A stretch of DNA of 64,000 nucleotides from Micromonospora antibiotica (GCF_017599305.1 NZ_JAGFWR010000001.1:496001-560000); one strand, 5' to 3'. Counted from the first letter of the stretch, positions 16,255-25,837 are shown. Numbers and translations are program-made. The notes: generated by a model not told the origin, from the letters alone.

Positions 16255-16283
16255 CTCTCCGGGCCTGGCCAGGCGTCGGCTCT

Positions 16284-16351
16284 CCCCGGTGATCAAGAGG
16301 TTTGCGTCACTAATGGAGATCGAATTGGCGTAAACCTCTTGATCACCGGGG
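16284..16351. repeat. dispersed palindromic repeat, unit 2
   Basis: CCCCGGTGATCAAGAGGTTT (16284-16303) is mirrored by its complement at 16332-16351, a 20-bp perfect stem. The stem extends inward through GCG/CGT wobble pairing, and the loop contains GGAGATC as in unit 1. Confidence 0.85.
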
Positions 16352-16355
16352 CGAA

Positions 16356-16430
16356 GGGGCGGGGCCGAGGGGGTGGGGGAGCTGGGGGTGGGGGAGCTGG
16401 GGGTGGGTTAGGGGGTGGGGGTTTCGGGGG
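16356..16430 (+). other. G-rich tract with quadruplex potential
   Basis: At least eight runs of three to five G separated by short spacers, including two tandem GGGGGAGCTGGGGGT units. The tract lies across the 3' end of the UPF0145 gene, whose template strand carries the G runs. Confidence 0.6.
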
Positions 16431-16863
16431 CGGAGGTGAGGTTGGGGGCGCTCGCCGGTTCGGCGATGCCGCCGGGGGCTTCGGTGAAGCCGGGGTCGTG
16501 GGCGGTCTCGGCGGCGATGAGGGGCTGGTCGTGCGGCATCACGTCGGGGACCTTAGGAGCCACGATCACCGCGGTGCCGTAGGCGCAGATCTCCATCCAC
16601 ATCTCGCCGCAGTCGCGGCTGTCGAAGCGCATTCCCACCACGGCGTTCGCGCCGATGCGCAGGGCCTCCTCGCCGAGCCGGGCCACCGAGTCGGTACGCC
16701 AGCGGGTGAGGTTGTCGGGGGCCATCGGGTCGTACGCGCCGCCGCGCAGGTTCTTGACCCCCTCGCGGTACGGGTTCCGGGTCCGCGCCATCGACGACAC
16801 CACTTCGCCGAGGATCTGGCGGATCTCGTAGCCGGGCAGTTGATCCGTCGTCACGACCAGCAC
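16408..16863 (-). CDS. YbjQ/UPF0145 family protein
   Basis: 151 aa from the GTG at 16863 (a GTG at 16854 is also possible; neither has a strong ribosome site). The domain covers nearly the whole protein: TTDQLPGYEIRQILGEVV, ARTRNPYREGVKNLRGG, GANAVVGMRFD and ICAYGTAVIV are family hallmarks. These small cytoplasmic proteins form pentamers, and their function is not settled. The C-terminal 35 residues (Pro/Glu/Ala-rich) are an extension whose coding DNA enters the G-rich tract. Confidence 0.85.
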   Translation of the reverse strand: MLVVTTDQLPGYEIRQILGEVVSSMARTRNPYREGVKNLRGGAYDPMAPDNLTRWRTDSVARLGEEALRIGANAVVGMRFDSRDCGEMWMEICAYGTAVIVAPKVPDVMPHDQPLIAAETAHDPGFTEAPGGIAEPASAPNLTSAPETPTP

Positions 16864-16992
16864 GGTTCCGATGCTGTCAGTAGTCGCAGGGCGTCGGAGC
16901 GTGCCGTGTGTGGCTGGTCGGATGCTGCAAAACGAGGCGGCGCGGACGGCCGGCACGCGACCGGCCATCCGCACCGCCCGGGGTGGTAACCG

Positions 16993-17676
16993 TCAGACAC
17001 CGGCCGTCGAGGTGATCCAGGCCCGGTTGTACGCGACGCTGCCGTAGTTCTGGATGCTGGACCCGTCGGCGGTGGAGGCGACGCCGACCTGCCTGCCGTC
17101 GTAGAACTGGGGGCCGCCGGAGTCGCCGCGCCACGCGTTGCCGTTGACCCGGGTGCTGCGGATCGCCTGGCCGCCGTACGCGTCGCTGGCGTTGGTGCTG
17201 GTCACCCGCACCGAGGCGGTCTTGAGCTGGTTGGACGCCCCGCAGCCGCTGTAGCAGGTCATGCCCCAGCCGTAGATGGTGTTGGTGGAGCCGACGGGCG
17301 GGTTGCTGCCGGCCAGGCTGACCGGGGTGTTGGTGACGGTGCTGGCGAGCCGCAGCAGGGCGAGGTCGTTGCGGGTGTAGGAGGCGCTGACCGTACGGGT
17401 GGTGCCGCCGGAGGCGTAGTAGACGCTGCCGACCCGGACGGACATGGTGCCGCTGACGCAGTGCCGGGCGGTGAGTACCCACTGGGCGGCGATGACGCTG
17501 CCGGAGCAGGTGAACGACCCGTTGCTGAAGACGGCGGCGGCCCAGGGGGCGGAGGAGACGGTGCTGCCGCCGATGATCGGCTGTGGGCCGGCCGGGGCGG
17601 CGGTGGCCCCGGAGGCGGCGACGAGGACACCGGCGAGGGCGGTGGTCAGCACCGCGAGCGTGGAGCGGAGGCGCAT
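16993..17676 (-). CDS. secreted trypsin-like serine protease
   Basis: 227 aa, family S1. The ATG at 17676 follows AAGGAG. The signal peptide (1-27) ends ATAAP and a short propeptide leads to IIGG, the typical activation N-terminus. The catalytic triad is visible: His in TARHC, Asp in RNDLALLRL and Ser in GDSGGP. Cys pairs include the CSG..RHC disulfide. The serine-side pocket cannot be assigned firmly, so trypsin specificity is not certain. A good promoter lies about 100 bases upstream. It is likely an extracellular nutritional or developmental protease. Confidence 0.92.
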   Translation of the reverse strand: MRLRSTLAVLTTALAGVLVAASGATAAPAGPQPIIGGSTVSSAPWAAAVFSNGSFTCSGSVIAAQWVLTARHCVSGTMSVRVGSVYYASGGTTRTVSASYTRNDLALLRLASTVTNTPVSLAGSNPPVGSTNTIYGWGMTCYSGCGASNQLKTASVRVTSTNASDAYGGQAIRSTRVNGNAWRGDSGGPQFYDGRQVGVASTADGSSIQNYGSVAYNRAWITSTAGV

Positions 17677-17782
17677 GTCGGGGGACTCCTTCGGCTCGGG
17701 CCCGGGATCGCCGGGCCGGGTCGGCCGCCGGGGCGGGGGTGGCCCGCCGGTACGGCGACCATGCATCGACACTTGGCGATAG

Positions 17783-17811
17783 AGGTTAGGGGTGGCCCGG
17801 CTCGTTCACAA
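17783..17811 (-). promoter_or_regulatory. sigma-70-type promoter for the protease gene
   Basis: On the minus strand TTGTGA (17811-17806) and TAACCT (17788-17783) are separated by 17 bases. Predicted transcription starts near 17775, giving a leader of about 100 bases. Confidence 0.6.
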
Positions 17812-18138
17812 GATTCTGATCTGGATCGGTCGATGTGACAGAGCTGACCCACGACGCGCTCGTCCCTGTTTGTCGGATACCGGTCGCAAATCTGGCGTTG
17901 GGCCACGTATTGCCTGCTCAGGGCGGGTGTGTGGGGGCGACGCGTCGACAATCGGCAACAAAACCGCATCAGAGCGGCAACGAACGGATCTCGGCCGCCC
18001 GTCCGGACGACCGGTAACGTCGATCACTGCCTGAACTGCGCCCGGCCGGTGCGTCCGGACCGGAATCTGCCAGGTACGCTGGCCTCGCTCGCCCGTAGTG
18101 GGCCGGCACCCAACTGCGTACACAGTCAGGAGTGCCCA
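17812..18138. other. intergenic region between protease and purS
   Basis: A 327-base divergent spacer. No gene is convincing. It should hold the purSQL promoter; the only hint is a weak TACGCT (18075-18080) without a matching -35. A palindrome CGACGCGTCG lies at 17938-17947. Confidence 0.4.
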
Positions 18139-18399
18139 GTGCCTCGCGTCGTCGTCGACGTCATGCTCAAGCCCGAGATCCTCGATCCTCAGGGCCAGGC
18201 CGTCGCAAACGCGCTGCCGCGGCTCGGCGTCAGTGACGTCGCCTCCGTCCGGATCGGCAGGCGGATCGAGATCGAGTTCACCGGCGAACCGGACCTGGAC
18301 CGGGCCCGGGAGATCGCCGACAAGCTGCTCGCCAACCCTGTCATCGAGGACTTCACGGTCCGGGTCGAGGCCGACGAGACCGCGGACGCGCACTCGTGA
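18139..18399 (+). CDS. purS: phosphoribosylformylglycinamidine synthase, PurS subunit
   Basis: 86 aa, the small structural subunit that joins PurQ to PurL in the FGAM synthase complex, step four of purine synthesis. The start is the GTG at 18139 behind CAGGAG; the longer frame upstream is non-coding. The family pattern is visible: [28 protein letters not shown] and a terminal NPVIEDFTV. Its stop overlaps the purQ start (GTGA), so the two are translationally coupled. Confidence 0.95.
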   Translation: MPRVVVDVMLKPEILDPQGQAVANALPRLGVSDVASVRIGRRIEIEFTGEPDLDRAREIADKLLANPVIEDFTVRVEADETADAHS

Positions 18400-19079
18400 C
18401 CGCCCGGGTCGGAGTGGTGACCTTCCCCGGCTCGCTGGACGACGGGGACGCCGCCCGCGCCGTGCGGATCGCCGGCGCGGAGCCGGTCCGGCTCTGGCAC
18501 GGTGACCCGGAGCTGCACGGGGTGGACGCCGTCGTCCTCCCGGGTGGCTTCTCCTACGGCGACTACCTGCGTTGCGGGGCCATCGCCCGGTTCGCCCCGG
18601 TGATGGAGACCCTGGTCGACGCCGCCCGGGGCGGCCTGCCGGTGCTCGGCATCTGCAACGGCTTCCAGATCCTCTGCGAGGCCCACCTGCTGCCCGGCGC
18701 GCTCACCCGCAACCAGCACCTGCACTTCCGCAACCGGGACCAGGGCCTCCGGGTCGAGTCGGTCGGCACCGCCTGGACGAACACCTTCCAGTCCGGCCAG
18801 GAGATCCTCATCCCGGTCAAGAACGGCGAGGGCTGCTACGTCGCGGACACCGCCACCCTCGACGCACTGGAGGCCGAGGGGCGGGTCGTCGCCCGTTACG
18901 TCGGCGGCAACCCGAACGGTTCGCAGCGGGACATCGCCGCGATCACCAACGCTGCCGGCAACGTGGTCGGCATCATGCCCCATCCGGAGCACGCGGTCGA
19001 GGCGCTCACCGGCCCCTCGCTGGACGGCCTCGGCTTCTTCACCTCCGTGCTCAAGCACCTGGTGGGGACGCCGGCGTGA
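18396..19079 (+). CDS. purQ: phosphoribosylformylglycinamidine synthase, glutaminase subunit PurQ
   Basis: 227-aa class I glutamine amidotransferase that supplies ammonia to PurL. The nucleophile Cys is in [10 protein letters not shown], with the oxyanion stretch [14 protein letters not shown] before it. The His-x-Glu pair lies in [10 protein letters not shown] near the C-terminus. The GTG start overlaps purS. The 70-base gap to purL contains CGAGCGCAGCGAGG (19129-19142), a motif also seen at 35281. Confidence 0.96.
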   Translation: MTARVGVVTFPGSLDDGDAARAVRIAGAEPVRLWHGDPELHGVDAVVLPGGFSYGDYLRCGAIARFAPVMETLVDAARGGLPVLGICNGFQILCEAHLLPGALTRNQHLHFRNRDQGLRVESVGTAWTNTFQSGQEILIPVKNGEGCYVADTATLDALEAEGRVVARYVGGNPNGSQRDIAAITNAAGNVVGIMPHPEHAVEALTGPSLDGLGFFTSVLKHLVGTPA

Positions 19080-19149
19080 CGGTGCGCGGCGGGAACATCG
19101 GTCGGCTCCACCGCCCCACGGGCGGGTACGAGCGCAGCGAGGAGAGGTC

Positions 19150-22008
19150 ATGACCACCCACCAGGACCCGGCCGTTCGGGCAGCCGCGGGCTCCGGCCCG
19201 GCGGAGCCGCACGCGGCTGTCGCGCCCCCGGCCGGCACAGCCGCAGCCGGCCGGCACAGCGGTCCGGCACCGGCCATCGACTGGACGGACGGCGTGGACA
19301 CCGTGCAGCGGGCCACCACCACCGGCGACGAGCTACAGCCGTACGCCGAGCTCGGCCTGCGCGACGACGAGTACGACCGGATCCGGCACATCCTCGGCCG
19401 CCGCCCCACCCAGGCCGAGCTGGCCATGTACTCGATCATGTGGAGCGAGCACTGCTCCTACAAGTCGAGCAAGGTGCACCTGCGCCAGTTCGGCGAGAAG
19501 GCCCCGCCCAGCGACCGGCTGCTCGCCGGCATCGGGGAGAACGCGGGCGTCGTCCGGGTCTCCGACACGCTGGCCGTCACCTTCAAGGTCGAGTCGCACA
19601 ACCACCCGAGCTTCGTCGAGCCCTACCAGGGTGCGGCGACCGGTGTCGGTGGCATCGTCCGGGACATCCTGGCGATGGGCGCCCGCCCGGTCGCGGTGAT
19701 GGACCCGCTGCGCTTCGGCGCGGCCGACCACCCGGACACCGCCCGGGTACTGCCCGGCGTGGTGGCCGGCGTCGGCGGCTACGGCAACTGCCTCGGCCTG
19801 CCCAACATCGGCGGTGAGCTGGTCTTCGACCCCTGCTACCAGGGCAACCCGCTGCTCAACGCGCTCTGCCTGGGCGTGCTGCCGGTCGACCGGTTGCAGA
19901 AGAAGGACGCCGCCGGCCCCGGCAACATCGTGGTGCTGCTCGGCGCGAAGACCGGCCGGGACGGCATCGGCGGCGTGTCGGTGCTGGCCAGCGCCACCTT
20001 CGACGAGGGCAGCGAGCAGCGCCGCCCGTCGGTGCAGGTCGGTGACCCGTTCATCGAGAAGCTGCTGATCGAGGCGTGCCTGGAGCTGTACGACGCCGAG
20101 CTGGTCGTCGGCATCCAGGATCTCGGCGGCGCGGGCCTGACCTGCGCGCTCACCGAGACCGCCGCGTCGGCCGGCACCGGGATGCGGGTCTGGCTGGAGC
20201 GGGTCCCGCTGCGCGAGCCGTCGATGGAGCCGCACGAGATCCTGGCCAGCGAGTCCCAGGAGCGGATGCTGCTGGTCGTCACCCCGGACAAGCTGGAGCC
20301 GGTGCTCAAGACCGCCGAGAAATGGGGCGTGCTCGCCACCGCGATCGGCGAGGTCACCGCCCCCGCTCCCGACGGCCGGCCGGGCCGGCTGCTGGTCACC
20401 TGGAACGACCACGTGGTGGTCGACGTGCCGCCGGGCTCGCTGGTCGACGACGGTCCGGTCTACGCCCGCCCGATGCGGGAGCCGGCCGACCTGATCCTGC
20501 TCCAGGCCGACCGGGCCGAGACGCTGCCCCGGCCGAGCACCCCGGAGGCGCTGCGGGAGACCCTGCTGCGCATGATCGCCTCGCCGAACCTGGCCGACAA
20601 GACCTGGGTCACCGAGCAGTACGACAGGTACGTGCTGGGCAACACCGTGCTGGCCCAGCCCGAGGACTCAGGCGTGATCCGGATCGACGAGCAGAGCGGC
20701 CTCGGGGTCGCCCTCTCCGTCGACGGCAACGGCCGGTACGCCCGCCTGAACCCGTACCAGGGGACGAAGCTGGCGCTCGCCGAGGCGTACCGGAACGTGG
20801 CGGTGACCGGTGCGAAGCCGATCGCCGTGACCAACTGCCTCAACTTCGGCTCGCCGGAGGACCCGGGCGTGATGTGGCAGTTCGCCGAGGCCGTCCGTGG
20901 CCTGGCCGACGGCTGCCTGGAGCTGGGCATCCCGGTGACCGGCGGCAACGTCAGCTTCTACAACCAGACCGGTGCCGCCGCGATCCACCCGACCCCGGTG
21001 GTGGGTGTGCTGGGGGTGCTGGACAACGTGGCCGACCGGGTGCCGATGGGCTTCGTCCCGCGTACCGGCGGCGACCACGACCAGTTGTTCCTGCTGGGCG
21101 ACACGCACGTGGAGCTGTCCGGCTCGGAGTGGGCCTGGGTGACGCACGAGCACCTGGGCGGGATGCCGCCGCAGGTCGACCTGGGCCGGGAGCGCCAGCT
21201 CGCCGAGCTGATGGCCGAGGCCGCCCGGGTGGGTCACCTCAGCTCCGCACACGACCTGTCCGACGGCGGTCTCGCCCAGAGCCTGGTGGAGTCCTGCCTG
21301 CGTCGGGGGGTCGGGGCCCGGATCGGGGTGCCGGAGCGCTTCGCCGACGGTTCGCTGCCGTTCGTCTTCCTCTTCAGCGAGTCCGCCGGCCGGGTGCTGG
21401 TGACCGTCCCGCGCGGGCACGAGAAGGCGTTCACCGCCCTCTGCGACGAGCGGGCCGTGCCGTGGGAGCAGATCGGCGTGACCGACCCGGCGAGCGGTGC
21501 CCTGGACGTGCACGGCCAGTTCCGGATCGGTCTGGACGAGCTGCGGGCCGCGCACACCGCGACCCTGCCCCGGCTCTTCGGCGGGCCGGAAGCGGCCCAG
21601 GTGCAGGTCGAGGCGGTCCGGACGGGCACCACCACGATCGCGCCGGCCACCGCCGGGCAGCCGGTGGACGTGCCGGACCGGCAGCAGCCGGCGGACGCGG
21701 ACGACCCGGCCGGCGAGGTCGTGGCCGCCCCGACGACCGCCGCGCCGGTCTCGGGTGGCCCGGTGCCGGGTGGTCCGGAGACCGGTACCGCACCGGACGC
21801 CTCCGCTGACTCCACGCCGGCACCGGACGCCCCGACGGGCACCACCCCGGCGCAGGCCCCCTCCGGGGCGGACGACGCGCCGACGGCCGGTGGACAGGGC
21901 ACCGACGTACCGACGGCGGGGTCCACCCCGCAGGCCGGCGCGGACGACGCCGCGGCCTCCGGGGCCGGTGACGGCGACGGGCAGCGTCCGACGCCCGACC
22001 AGCGCTGA
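19150..22008 (+). CDS. purL: phosphoribosylformylglycinamidine synthase, PurL subunit, with long disordered tail
   Basis: 952 aa; the synthetase subunit of FGAM synthase. The ATG at 19150 follows GAGGAGAGG. The core shows [43 protein letters not shown] and [10 protein letters not shown], all typical of the small-type PurL. Two features differ from the usual 740-780 aa: an N-terminal extension of about 50 residues, and a C-terminal tail (813-952) made almost wholly of Ala, Pro, Gly, Thr and Asp with repeats such as [11 protein letters not shown]. The tail has no fold I can recognise and is in frame without a ribosome site inside it. Confidence 0.95.
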   Translation: MTTHQDPAVRAAAGSGPAEPHAAVAPPAGTAAAGRHSGPAPAIDWTDGVDTVQRATTTGDELQPYAELGLRDDEYDRIRHILGRRPTQAELAMYSIMWSEHCSYKSSKVHLRQFGEKAPPSDRLLAGIGENAGVVRVSDTLAVTFKVESHNHPSFVEPYQGAATGVGGIVRDILAMGARPVAVMDPLRFGAADHPDTARVLPGVVAGVGGYGNCLGLPNIGGELVFDPCYQGNPLLNALCLGVLPVDRLQKKDAAGPGNIVVLLGAKTGRDGIGGVSVLASATFDEGSEQRRPSVQVGDPFIEKLLIEACLELYDAELVVGIQDLGGAGLTCALTETAASAGTGMRVWLERVPLREPSMEPHEILASESQERMLLVVTPDKLEPVLKTAEKWGVLATAIGEVTAPAPDGRPGRLLVTWNDHVVVDVPPGSLVDDGPVYARPMREPADLILLQADRAETLPRPSTPEALRETLLRMIASPNLADKTWVTEQYDRYVLGNTVLAQPEDSGVIRIDEQSGLGVALSVDGNGRYARLNPYQGTKLALAEAYRNVAVTGAKPIAVTNCLNFGSPEDPGVMWQFAEAVRGLADGCLELGIPVTGGNVSFYNQTGAAAIHPTPVVGVLGVLDNVADRVPMGFVPRTGGDHDQLFLLGDTHVELSGSEWAWVTHEHLGGMPPQVDLGRERQLAELMAEAARVGHLSSAHDLSDGGLAQSLVESCLRRGVGARIGVPERFADGSLPFVFLFSESAGRVLVTVPRGHEKAFTALCDERAVPWEQIGVTDPASGALDVHGQFRIGLDELRAAHTATLPRLFGGPEAAQVQVEAVRTGTTTIAPATAGQPVDVPDRQQPADADDPAGEVVAAPTTAAPVSGGPVPGGPETGTAPDASADSTPAPDAPTGTTPAQAPSGADDAPTAGGQGTDVPTAGSTPQAGADDAAASGAGDGDGQRPTPDQR

Positions 22009-22012
22009 GGCG

Positions 22013-22768
22013 GTGGCCTCGGTCGTCCACGCCCAGCCCGGATCGGGTGCCCGGTTCGACTGGGGGCTGACCGGGGCGGCGGAACTCGGCCGGGTCTGCG
22101 CGGCACTGGTGGTGGTGGACGTGCTGTCGTTCACCACCGCCGTCGAGGTGGCGGTGGCCCGGGGGATGCGGGTCCACCCGTTCCCCTGGTGCGAGCAGGC
22201 AGCCGACTACGCGGTGCGGGTCGGCGCGGTGGCTGCGGTGGGTCGCCGGCAGACGAGCGCGGAGCACCCGTGGTCGCTCTCCCCGGCGGCGCTGGGCAGC
22301 GCACCGCTCGTCGCCGACCTGGTGCTGCCGTCACCGAACGGTTCCGCGATCAGCGCCGCCGCCAGTGCCACCGGGCGGCCGGTGGTCGCTGCCTGCCTGC
22401 GCAACGCCCGCGCCGTCGGGCATTGGCTGCTCCGCCACGGGTACGGCGGGACGGACGCACCGGTGGGGGTGGTGGCCGCCGGTGAACGCTGGCCGGACGG
22501 CACGCTGCGCCCCTCGGTGGAGGATCAGTTGGGCGCGGCCAGCGTGCTGGACGCGATCTCCGGGGTGCCCGGGGGACTCTCGGTGGAGGCGGCGGTGGCG
22601 CTCGCCGCCCTGGCCAGCACCCCCGACATACCGGCGGCGGTACGCGGGTGCGTCTCCGGTCGGGAGTTGATCGAGGCGGGCTTCGCCGGTGACGTCGAGG
22701 TCGCCGTGCAACGGGACGTCTCGACCGTGGTGCCGGTGCTCCGCCAGGGCGTCTTCTCAGCCGGCTGA
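22013..22768 (+). CDS. 2-phosphosulfolactate phosphatase (ComB) family protein
   Basis: 251 aa from the GTG at 22013, four bases after the purL stop; the longer frame inside purL is a shadow. It shows the ComB pattern: VVVDVLSFTTAVEVAVARG, LPSPNGSAI, ACLRNARAVG and GERWPDGTLRPSVEDQLGA, with acidic metal-binding residues. Named members dephosphorylate 2-phosphosulfolactate for coenzyme M, but actinobacteria lack that coenzyme, so the true substrate is probably another phosphate ester. Its place in the pur operon may reflect coupling only. A tandem 29-bp repeat spans its stop codon. Confidence 0.8.
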   Translation: MASVVHAQPGSGARFDWGLTGAAELGRVCAALVVVDVLSFTTAVEVAVARGMRVHPFPWCEQAADYAVRVGAVAAVGRRQTSAEHPWSLSPAALGSAPLVADLVLPSPNGSAISAAASATGRPVVAACLRNARAVGHWLLRHGYGGTDAPVGVVAAGERWPDGTLRPSVEDQLGAASVLDAISGVPGGLSVEAAVALAALASTPDIPAAVRGCVSGRELIEAGFAGDVEVAVQRDVSTVVPVLRQGVFSAG

Positions 22769-22808
22769 AACGGCCCGGTGTCTTCTCAGCCGGCTGAAGC
22801 GGCCCCGG
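22751..22808. repeat. tandem duplication of 29 bp at the comB-like stop
   Basis: Two copies (22751-22779 and 22780-22808) of GTCTTCTCAGCCGGCTGAA(A/G)CGGCC. The first contains the stop codon. A recent slip duplication is the simplest reading. Confidence 0.8.
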
Positions 22809-22931
22809 CCGGCGCGGACCGGCCCGCTGCCGGTGGCTGCCCCGCCGCGACACCCGGGCCGAAGCCGGCCGTCTACCTGGGCTGTCGGGCGTTCCCGGCC
22901 TGACCGTCGGTCGCCCGGGTGTGGGTCACAG

Positions 22932-22971
22932 CGACTGCGGGCCGCCCGGTGTGTCGGGCGGCCCGCAGTCG
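22932..22971. terminator. bidirectional terminator
   Basis: A perfect 17-bp stem, CGACTGCGGGCCGCCCG (22932-22948) with its complement at 22955-22971 and loop GTGTGT, between convergent genes. Confidence 0.9.
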
Positions 22972-22988
22972 TCGGTGTCGTCGGTGGG

Positions 22989-25238
22989 TCAGTCGTCCAA
23001 CCAGTCGAGGCGGCGTCCGCCGCGCTCCGGAGCCGGCCCGTCCGGCCGGGCCCGTCCGGCCGGGGGCTGGTCGCGGCCGGCCTGTGGCTGGTCGCCGTAG
23101 TATCCACCCTGTTGCTGGTCGTAACCCTGCTGGTCGTATCCGCCGGTGCGCTGCGGCGGCGGCTCCTGAACGTATCCGCCCGGTGACTGCTCGGCACCGT
23201 AGCCACCGGTCTGGCCGTACCCGCCCTGCGGGGAGCCGTAGCCGGGTTGCTGGTCGTAGCCCGGGCCCTGCTGGTCGTACCCGGCGGGCTGGTCGTAACC
23301 ACCCTGGTGGGCCCCACCACGCTGCTCGTAGCCGCCGTGCTGACCGCCGCCACGAGGGTCGTAGCCGCCCTGGTGGGCACCCCCGCCCTGGTGGCCCCCG
23401 GTGGGCTGGTCGTACCCGCCGTGCTGGCCGCCGTAGCCCTGGGCCGGACCGGAGTCGTAGCCGGCCTGCTGGCCGTAGCCGCCGCCGGGGTAACCGCCGG
23501 TCGGCTCCCCGCCCCGGCCGTAGCCGCCCTGCTCGGGCTGGCCGTAACCGGCCGCGCCGGACTGGCCGTAGGCGTCCGGCTCCGGCTGGTAGGTGCTGGT
23601 CGGGTAGGGGTCGGCCGCCGGGGCGTACGAGGTGCTGTCGCCGGTGTACCGGCCGGTGGGCTCGTCGTAGCGGTCGCCGCCGTAACCGCCGGCCTGCTCC
23701 TGCGCCGGATAGCCGGCGGCACCGGCCGTCGCGCCGTAGTCGCGACCACCGTAGCCACCGCCCGAGGCGGGGGCGTTGCCGTAACCGCCGCCGGAGGCGG
23801 GGGCGTTGCCGTAGCCGGCACCCGAGGCGGGGGCGTTGCCGTAGCCGGCGCCGGAGGCGGGCGCGTTGCCGTAGCCACCAGCCGGTGCGGGCGACGCACC
23901 GTAGGCACCCGCCGCGCCGGCAGCTCCTGCCGCACCGGCTGCGCCGTAGCCACCACCGGAGGCGGGCGCGTTACCGTAGCCGCCCGGCTGACCGTAGCCG
24001 GCCTGGCCGGCGGGCTCCTCGCCGTAGCCGCCGGCACCGGCCCAGTTGTCCTGCGGTGCGCCGTAGGGCTGCGGCGGGGCCGCGTACGGATCCGGCGGGA
24101 CGTCGTCGACGACCGGTCGTTGCAGCATCGTCGGCGCGTCGCTCAGCGCGGAACTGCCGACCATCGTCGGGTCGGGGCCGGCACCGACCCGATTGACGAC
24201 CCGGGTCTGGTCGTCGGTGCCGCGTGGGCTGCGGGGACCGGGGACGCCGCCTGCCGCTCCGGCACCGGCCGGACCGTCGCCGTCGTCGGCGTTCTTGCGA
24301 CGGATCCAGAGCAGCACGATGGTGCCGACACCGGCCGCCACCAGCAGGCCGCCGAGCAGGATGATCAGGAAGGAGCCGAAGCCGCTGTCGTCGTCCTGGG
24401 ACGCCGCCTGCTGCTGCCCACCGGTCGGTTCGGTGGTCTCCTCGGCGGTGGTGTCCCCGGTCGTCTCGTCCGTCGGCGTCGCCTCAGCCGTGGTCGACGG
24501 GGTGGCGCTCGGGCTCACCTCGACCTTCAGGGCCAGGCTGATCCGCTGGTTGCTCAGGCTCTGCCCGGCCCCCGCGCTGATCGGCTTGGTGGCGACGATG
24601 CCGTCCTTGCTGGCACCGAGGACCATCGAGCCGGGCGCGATCGGGTTCGCACTGGACCCGGTGATCCGGAAGTTGCCGCTGCCGTCGCTGGTGGTGTTGA
24701 ACTGCTTGCCGGTGGAATCCTCCAGGCCCACCACCGCGTTGGGCACCGCGTCTCCGGTGGCCGTCACGACCACCTTGCCGGAGATCGACTTGACCGTCGG
24801 CTTGTCCTGCGGCGCGGTGGTCTGCGGCGCGGCCTTGGCAACCAGGGTCACGGTCGTGCTGGCCGAGTTCTCGGCACCGTTGGCGTCGACGGCCTTGACG
24901 GTGATGGTGGCGGAGCCGTTCGACGCGTCGTCGGCGAGGCTGAAGGTGGCGCTGGACCCGCCGCTCTGGTCGACCTTGGTGCGACCGCAACCGTCCACGC
25001 AGCGGAGCTTGCCGTTGCTGGAGGTGACAGAGACGTCGACCGGGGAGTCGTCACCCACGGTGAGCGAGTAGTTGACCCGGGTGGACTTCCCGGCCTCGAC
25101 GGAGCTCGGGGACGCCGACACGTTGGTGACGCTCGGAGCGGCGAAAGCGGGTGTGGCGGGGACGGTGAGCAGGGCGCCGGCCACCAGCGCTACGACCACA
25201 CCGGCCCGCTGCGTCCAGGCACGTCGGTGTGTTGACAC
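22989..25238 (-). CDS. single-pass membrane protein with Ig-like ectodomain and Tyr/Gly-rich cytoplasmic tail
   Basis: 749 aa from the GTG at 25238 behind GGAAGG. A signal peptide (about 1-35, ending AFAAP) is followed by an Ig/CARDB-like domain, then a carboxypeptidase-regulatory-like beta domain (SGKVVVTATGDAVPNAVVGLED), a Thr/Glu-rich stalk, and one membrane helix (FLIILLGGLLVAAGVGTIVLLW) with RRK on its cytoplasmic side. The inner 400 residues are disordered: many GGYGNAPASG units, then GGYDQQ/HQGGYD repeats. The Thr-containing segments DPTMVG and DAPTMLQ are candidate phosphosites. There is no enzyme motif. It may organise a surface or division complex; the function is unknown. Confidence 0.8.
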   Translation of the reverse strand: MSTHRRAWTQRAGVVVALVAGALLTVPATPAFAAPSVTNVSASPSSVEAGKSTRVNYSLTVGDDSPVDVSVTSSNGKLRCVDGCGRTKVDQSGGSSATFSLADDASNGSATITVKAVDANGAENSASTTVTLVAKAAPQTTAPQDKPTVKSISGKVVVTATGDAVPNAVVGLEDSTGKQFNTTSDGSGNFRITGSSANPIAPGSMVLGASKDGIVATKPISAGAGQSLSNQRISLALKVEVSPSATPSTTAEATPTDETTGDTTAEETTEPTGGQQQAASQDDDSGFGSFLIILLGGLLVAAGVGTIVLLWIRRKNADDGDGPAGAGAAGGVPGPRSPRGTDDQTRVVNRVGAGPDPTMVGSSALSDAPTMLQRPVVDDVPPDPYAAPPQPYGAPQDNWAGAGGYGEEPAGQAGYGQPGGYGNAPASGGGYGAAGAAGAAGAAGAYGASPAPAGGYGNAPASGAGYGNAPASGAGYGNAPASGGGYGNAPASGGGYGGRDYGATAGAAGYPAQEQAGGYGGDRYDEPTGRYTGDSTSYAPAADPYPTSTYQPEPDAYGQSGAAGYGQPEQGGYGRGGEPTGGYPGGGYGQQAGYDSGPAQGYGGQHGGYDQPTGGHQGGGAHQGGYDPRGGGQHGGYEQRGGAHQGGYDQPAGYDQQGPGYDQQPGYGSPQGGYGQTGGYGAEQSPGGYVQEPPPQRTGGYDQQGYDQQQGGYYGDQPQAGRDQPPAGRARPDGPAPERGGRRLDWLDD

Positions 25239-25388
25239 GTCAACCGCCTTCCGGTCTGACCTCCCCGGCGGGGGCCGGGGATCATCACGGTACGAATACG
25301 CCGTCGGCAACTATGCCTTGTCTGACCGGATCGGCGCGACCCAGGGGCCAGCGTGGCATCCGAGAGCCAGGGGTCGTATCGTCCCGTC

Positions 25389-25742
25389 GTGTCCTCTCCG
25401 CACATTAAGTCCGCCGCGGTGCTGGCGGCGCTGACGGCTCTCGATGAGGGGCGTACGCCCGAACGACCGGTGTATCGGGAGGCGGTCCGTACCCTTCTGA
25501 CCGTCCTCGCGGAGCGTGCCCCCGGCCGATCGGTGGAGGTGCGTGTCCCACCTTACGGTGCAGTTCAGTGCGTAGCGGGTCCGCGACACACGCGGGGCAC
25601 CCCGCCGAACGTGGTGGAGATGGCGCCGGACACCTGGTTGGCGCTCGCTACCGGTCGGTTGTCGTGGGCGCAGGCGGTCACGGACGGTCGCGTACAGGTG
25701 AGCGGAAACCGGGCGGACCTCACCGACCATCTGCCGCTCTAG
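25389..25742 (+). CDS. sterol-carrier-family protein
   Basis: 117 aa from the GTG at 25389 (the frame is open to 25353, but no site is seen there). The fold resembles the SCP2-like MDMPI C-terminal family: RTLLTVLAERAPGRSVEVRVPPYGAVQC, then EMAPDTWLALATGRLSW and VSGNRADLTDHLPL. It is small and cytoplasmic with no catalytic residues. Its position just upstream of purF is, as I recall, conserved in actinobacteria. A lipid- or thiol-adduct-binding role is inference only. Confidence 0.75.
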   Translation: MSSPHIKSAAVLAALTALDEGRTPERPVYREAVRTLLTVLAERAPGRSVEVRVPPYGAVQCVAGPRHTRGTPPNVVEMAPDTWLALATGRLSWAQAVTDGRVQVSGNRADLTDHLPL

Positions 25743-25798
25743 CTGCACCGTTAGGCGCGAGCGGGTGACTGGGTGGAGGGGGATCGTGACTTTCTGTA

Positions 25799-25837
25799 TT
25801 GACTCGTGTTCGCGTACACTGTCAGGCGACGACAGTG
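25799..25837 (+). promoter_or_regulatory. candidate purF promoter with overlapping operator
   Basis: A -10-like TACACT at 25815-25820 overlaps an inverted repeat, CACTGTC (25817-25823) and GACAGTG (25831-25837) with 7-base spacing. TTGACT (25799-25804) is too near to be a normal -35. The repeat would sit on the transcription start, suiting repression. Confidence 0.45.

Noticed and set aside
23247..25235. Plus-strand frame opposite the Tyr/Gly-rich protein
   Set aside because: Its Val/Ala/Gly/Arg-rich product mirrors the repeats of the true gene; no ribosome site or family resemblance.
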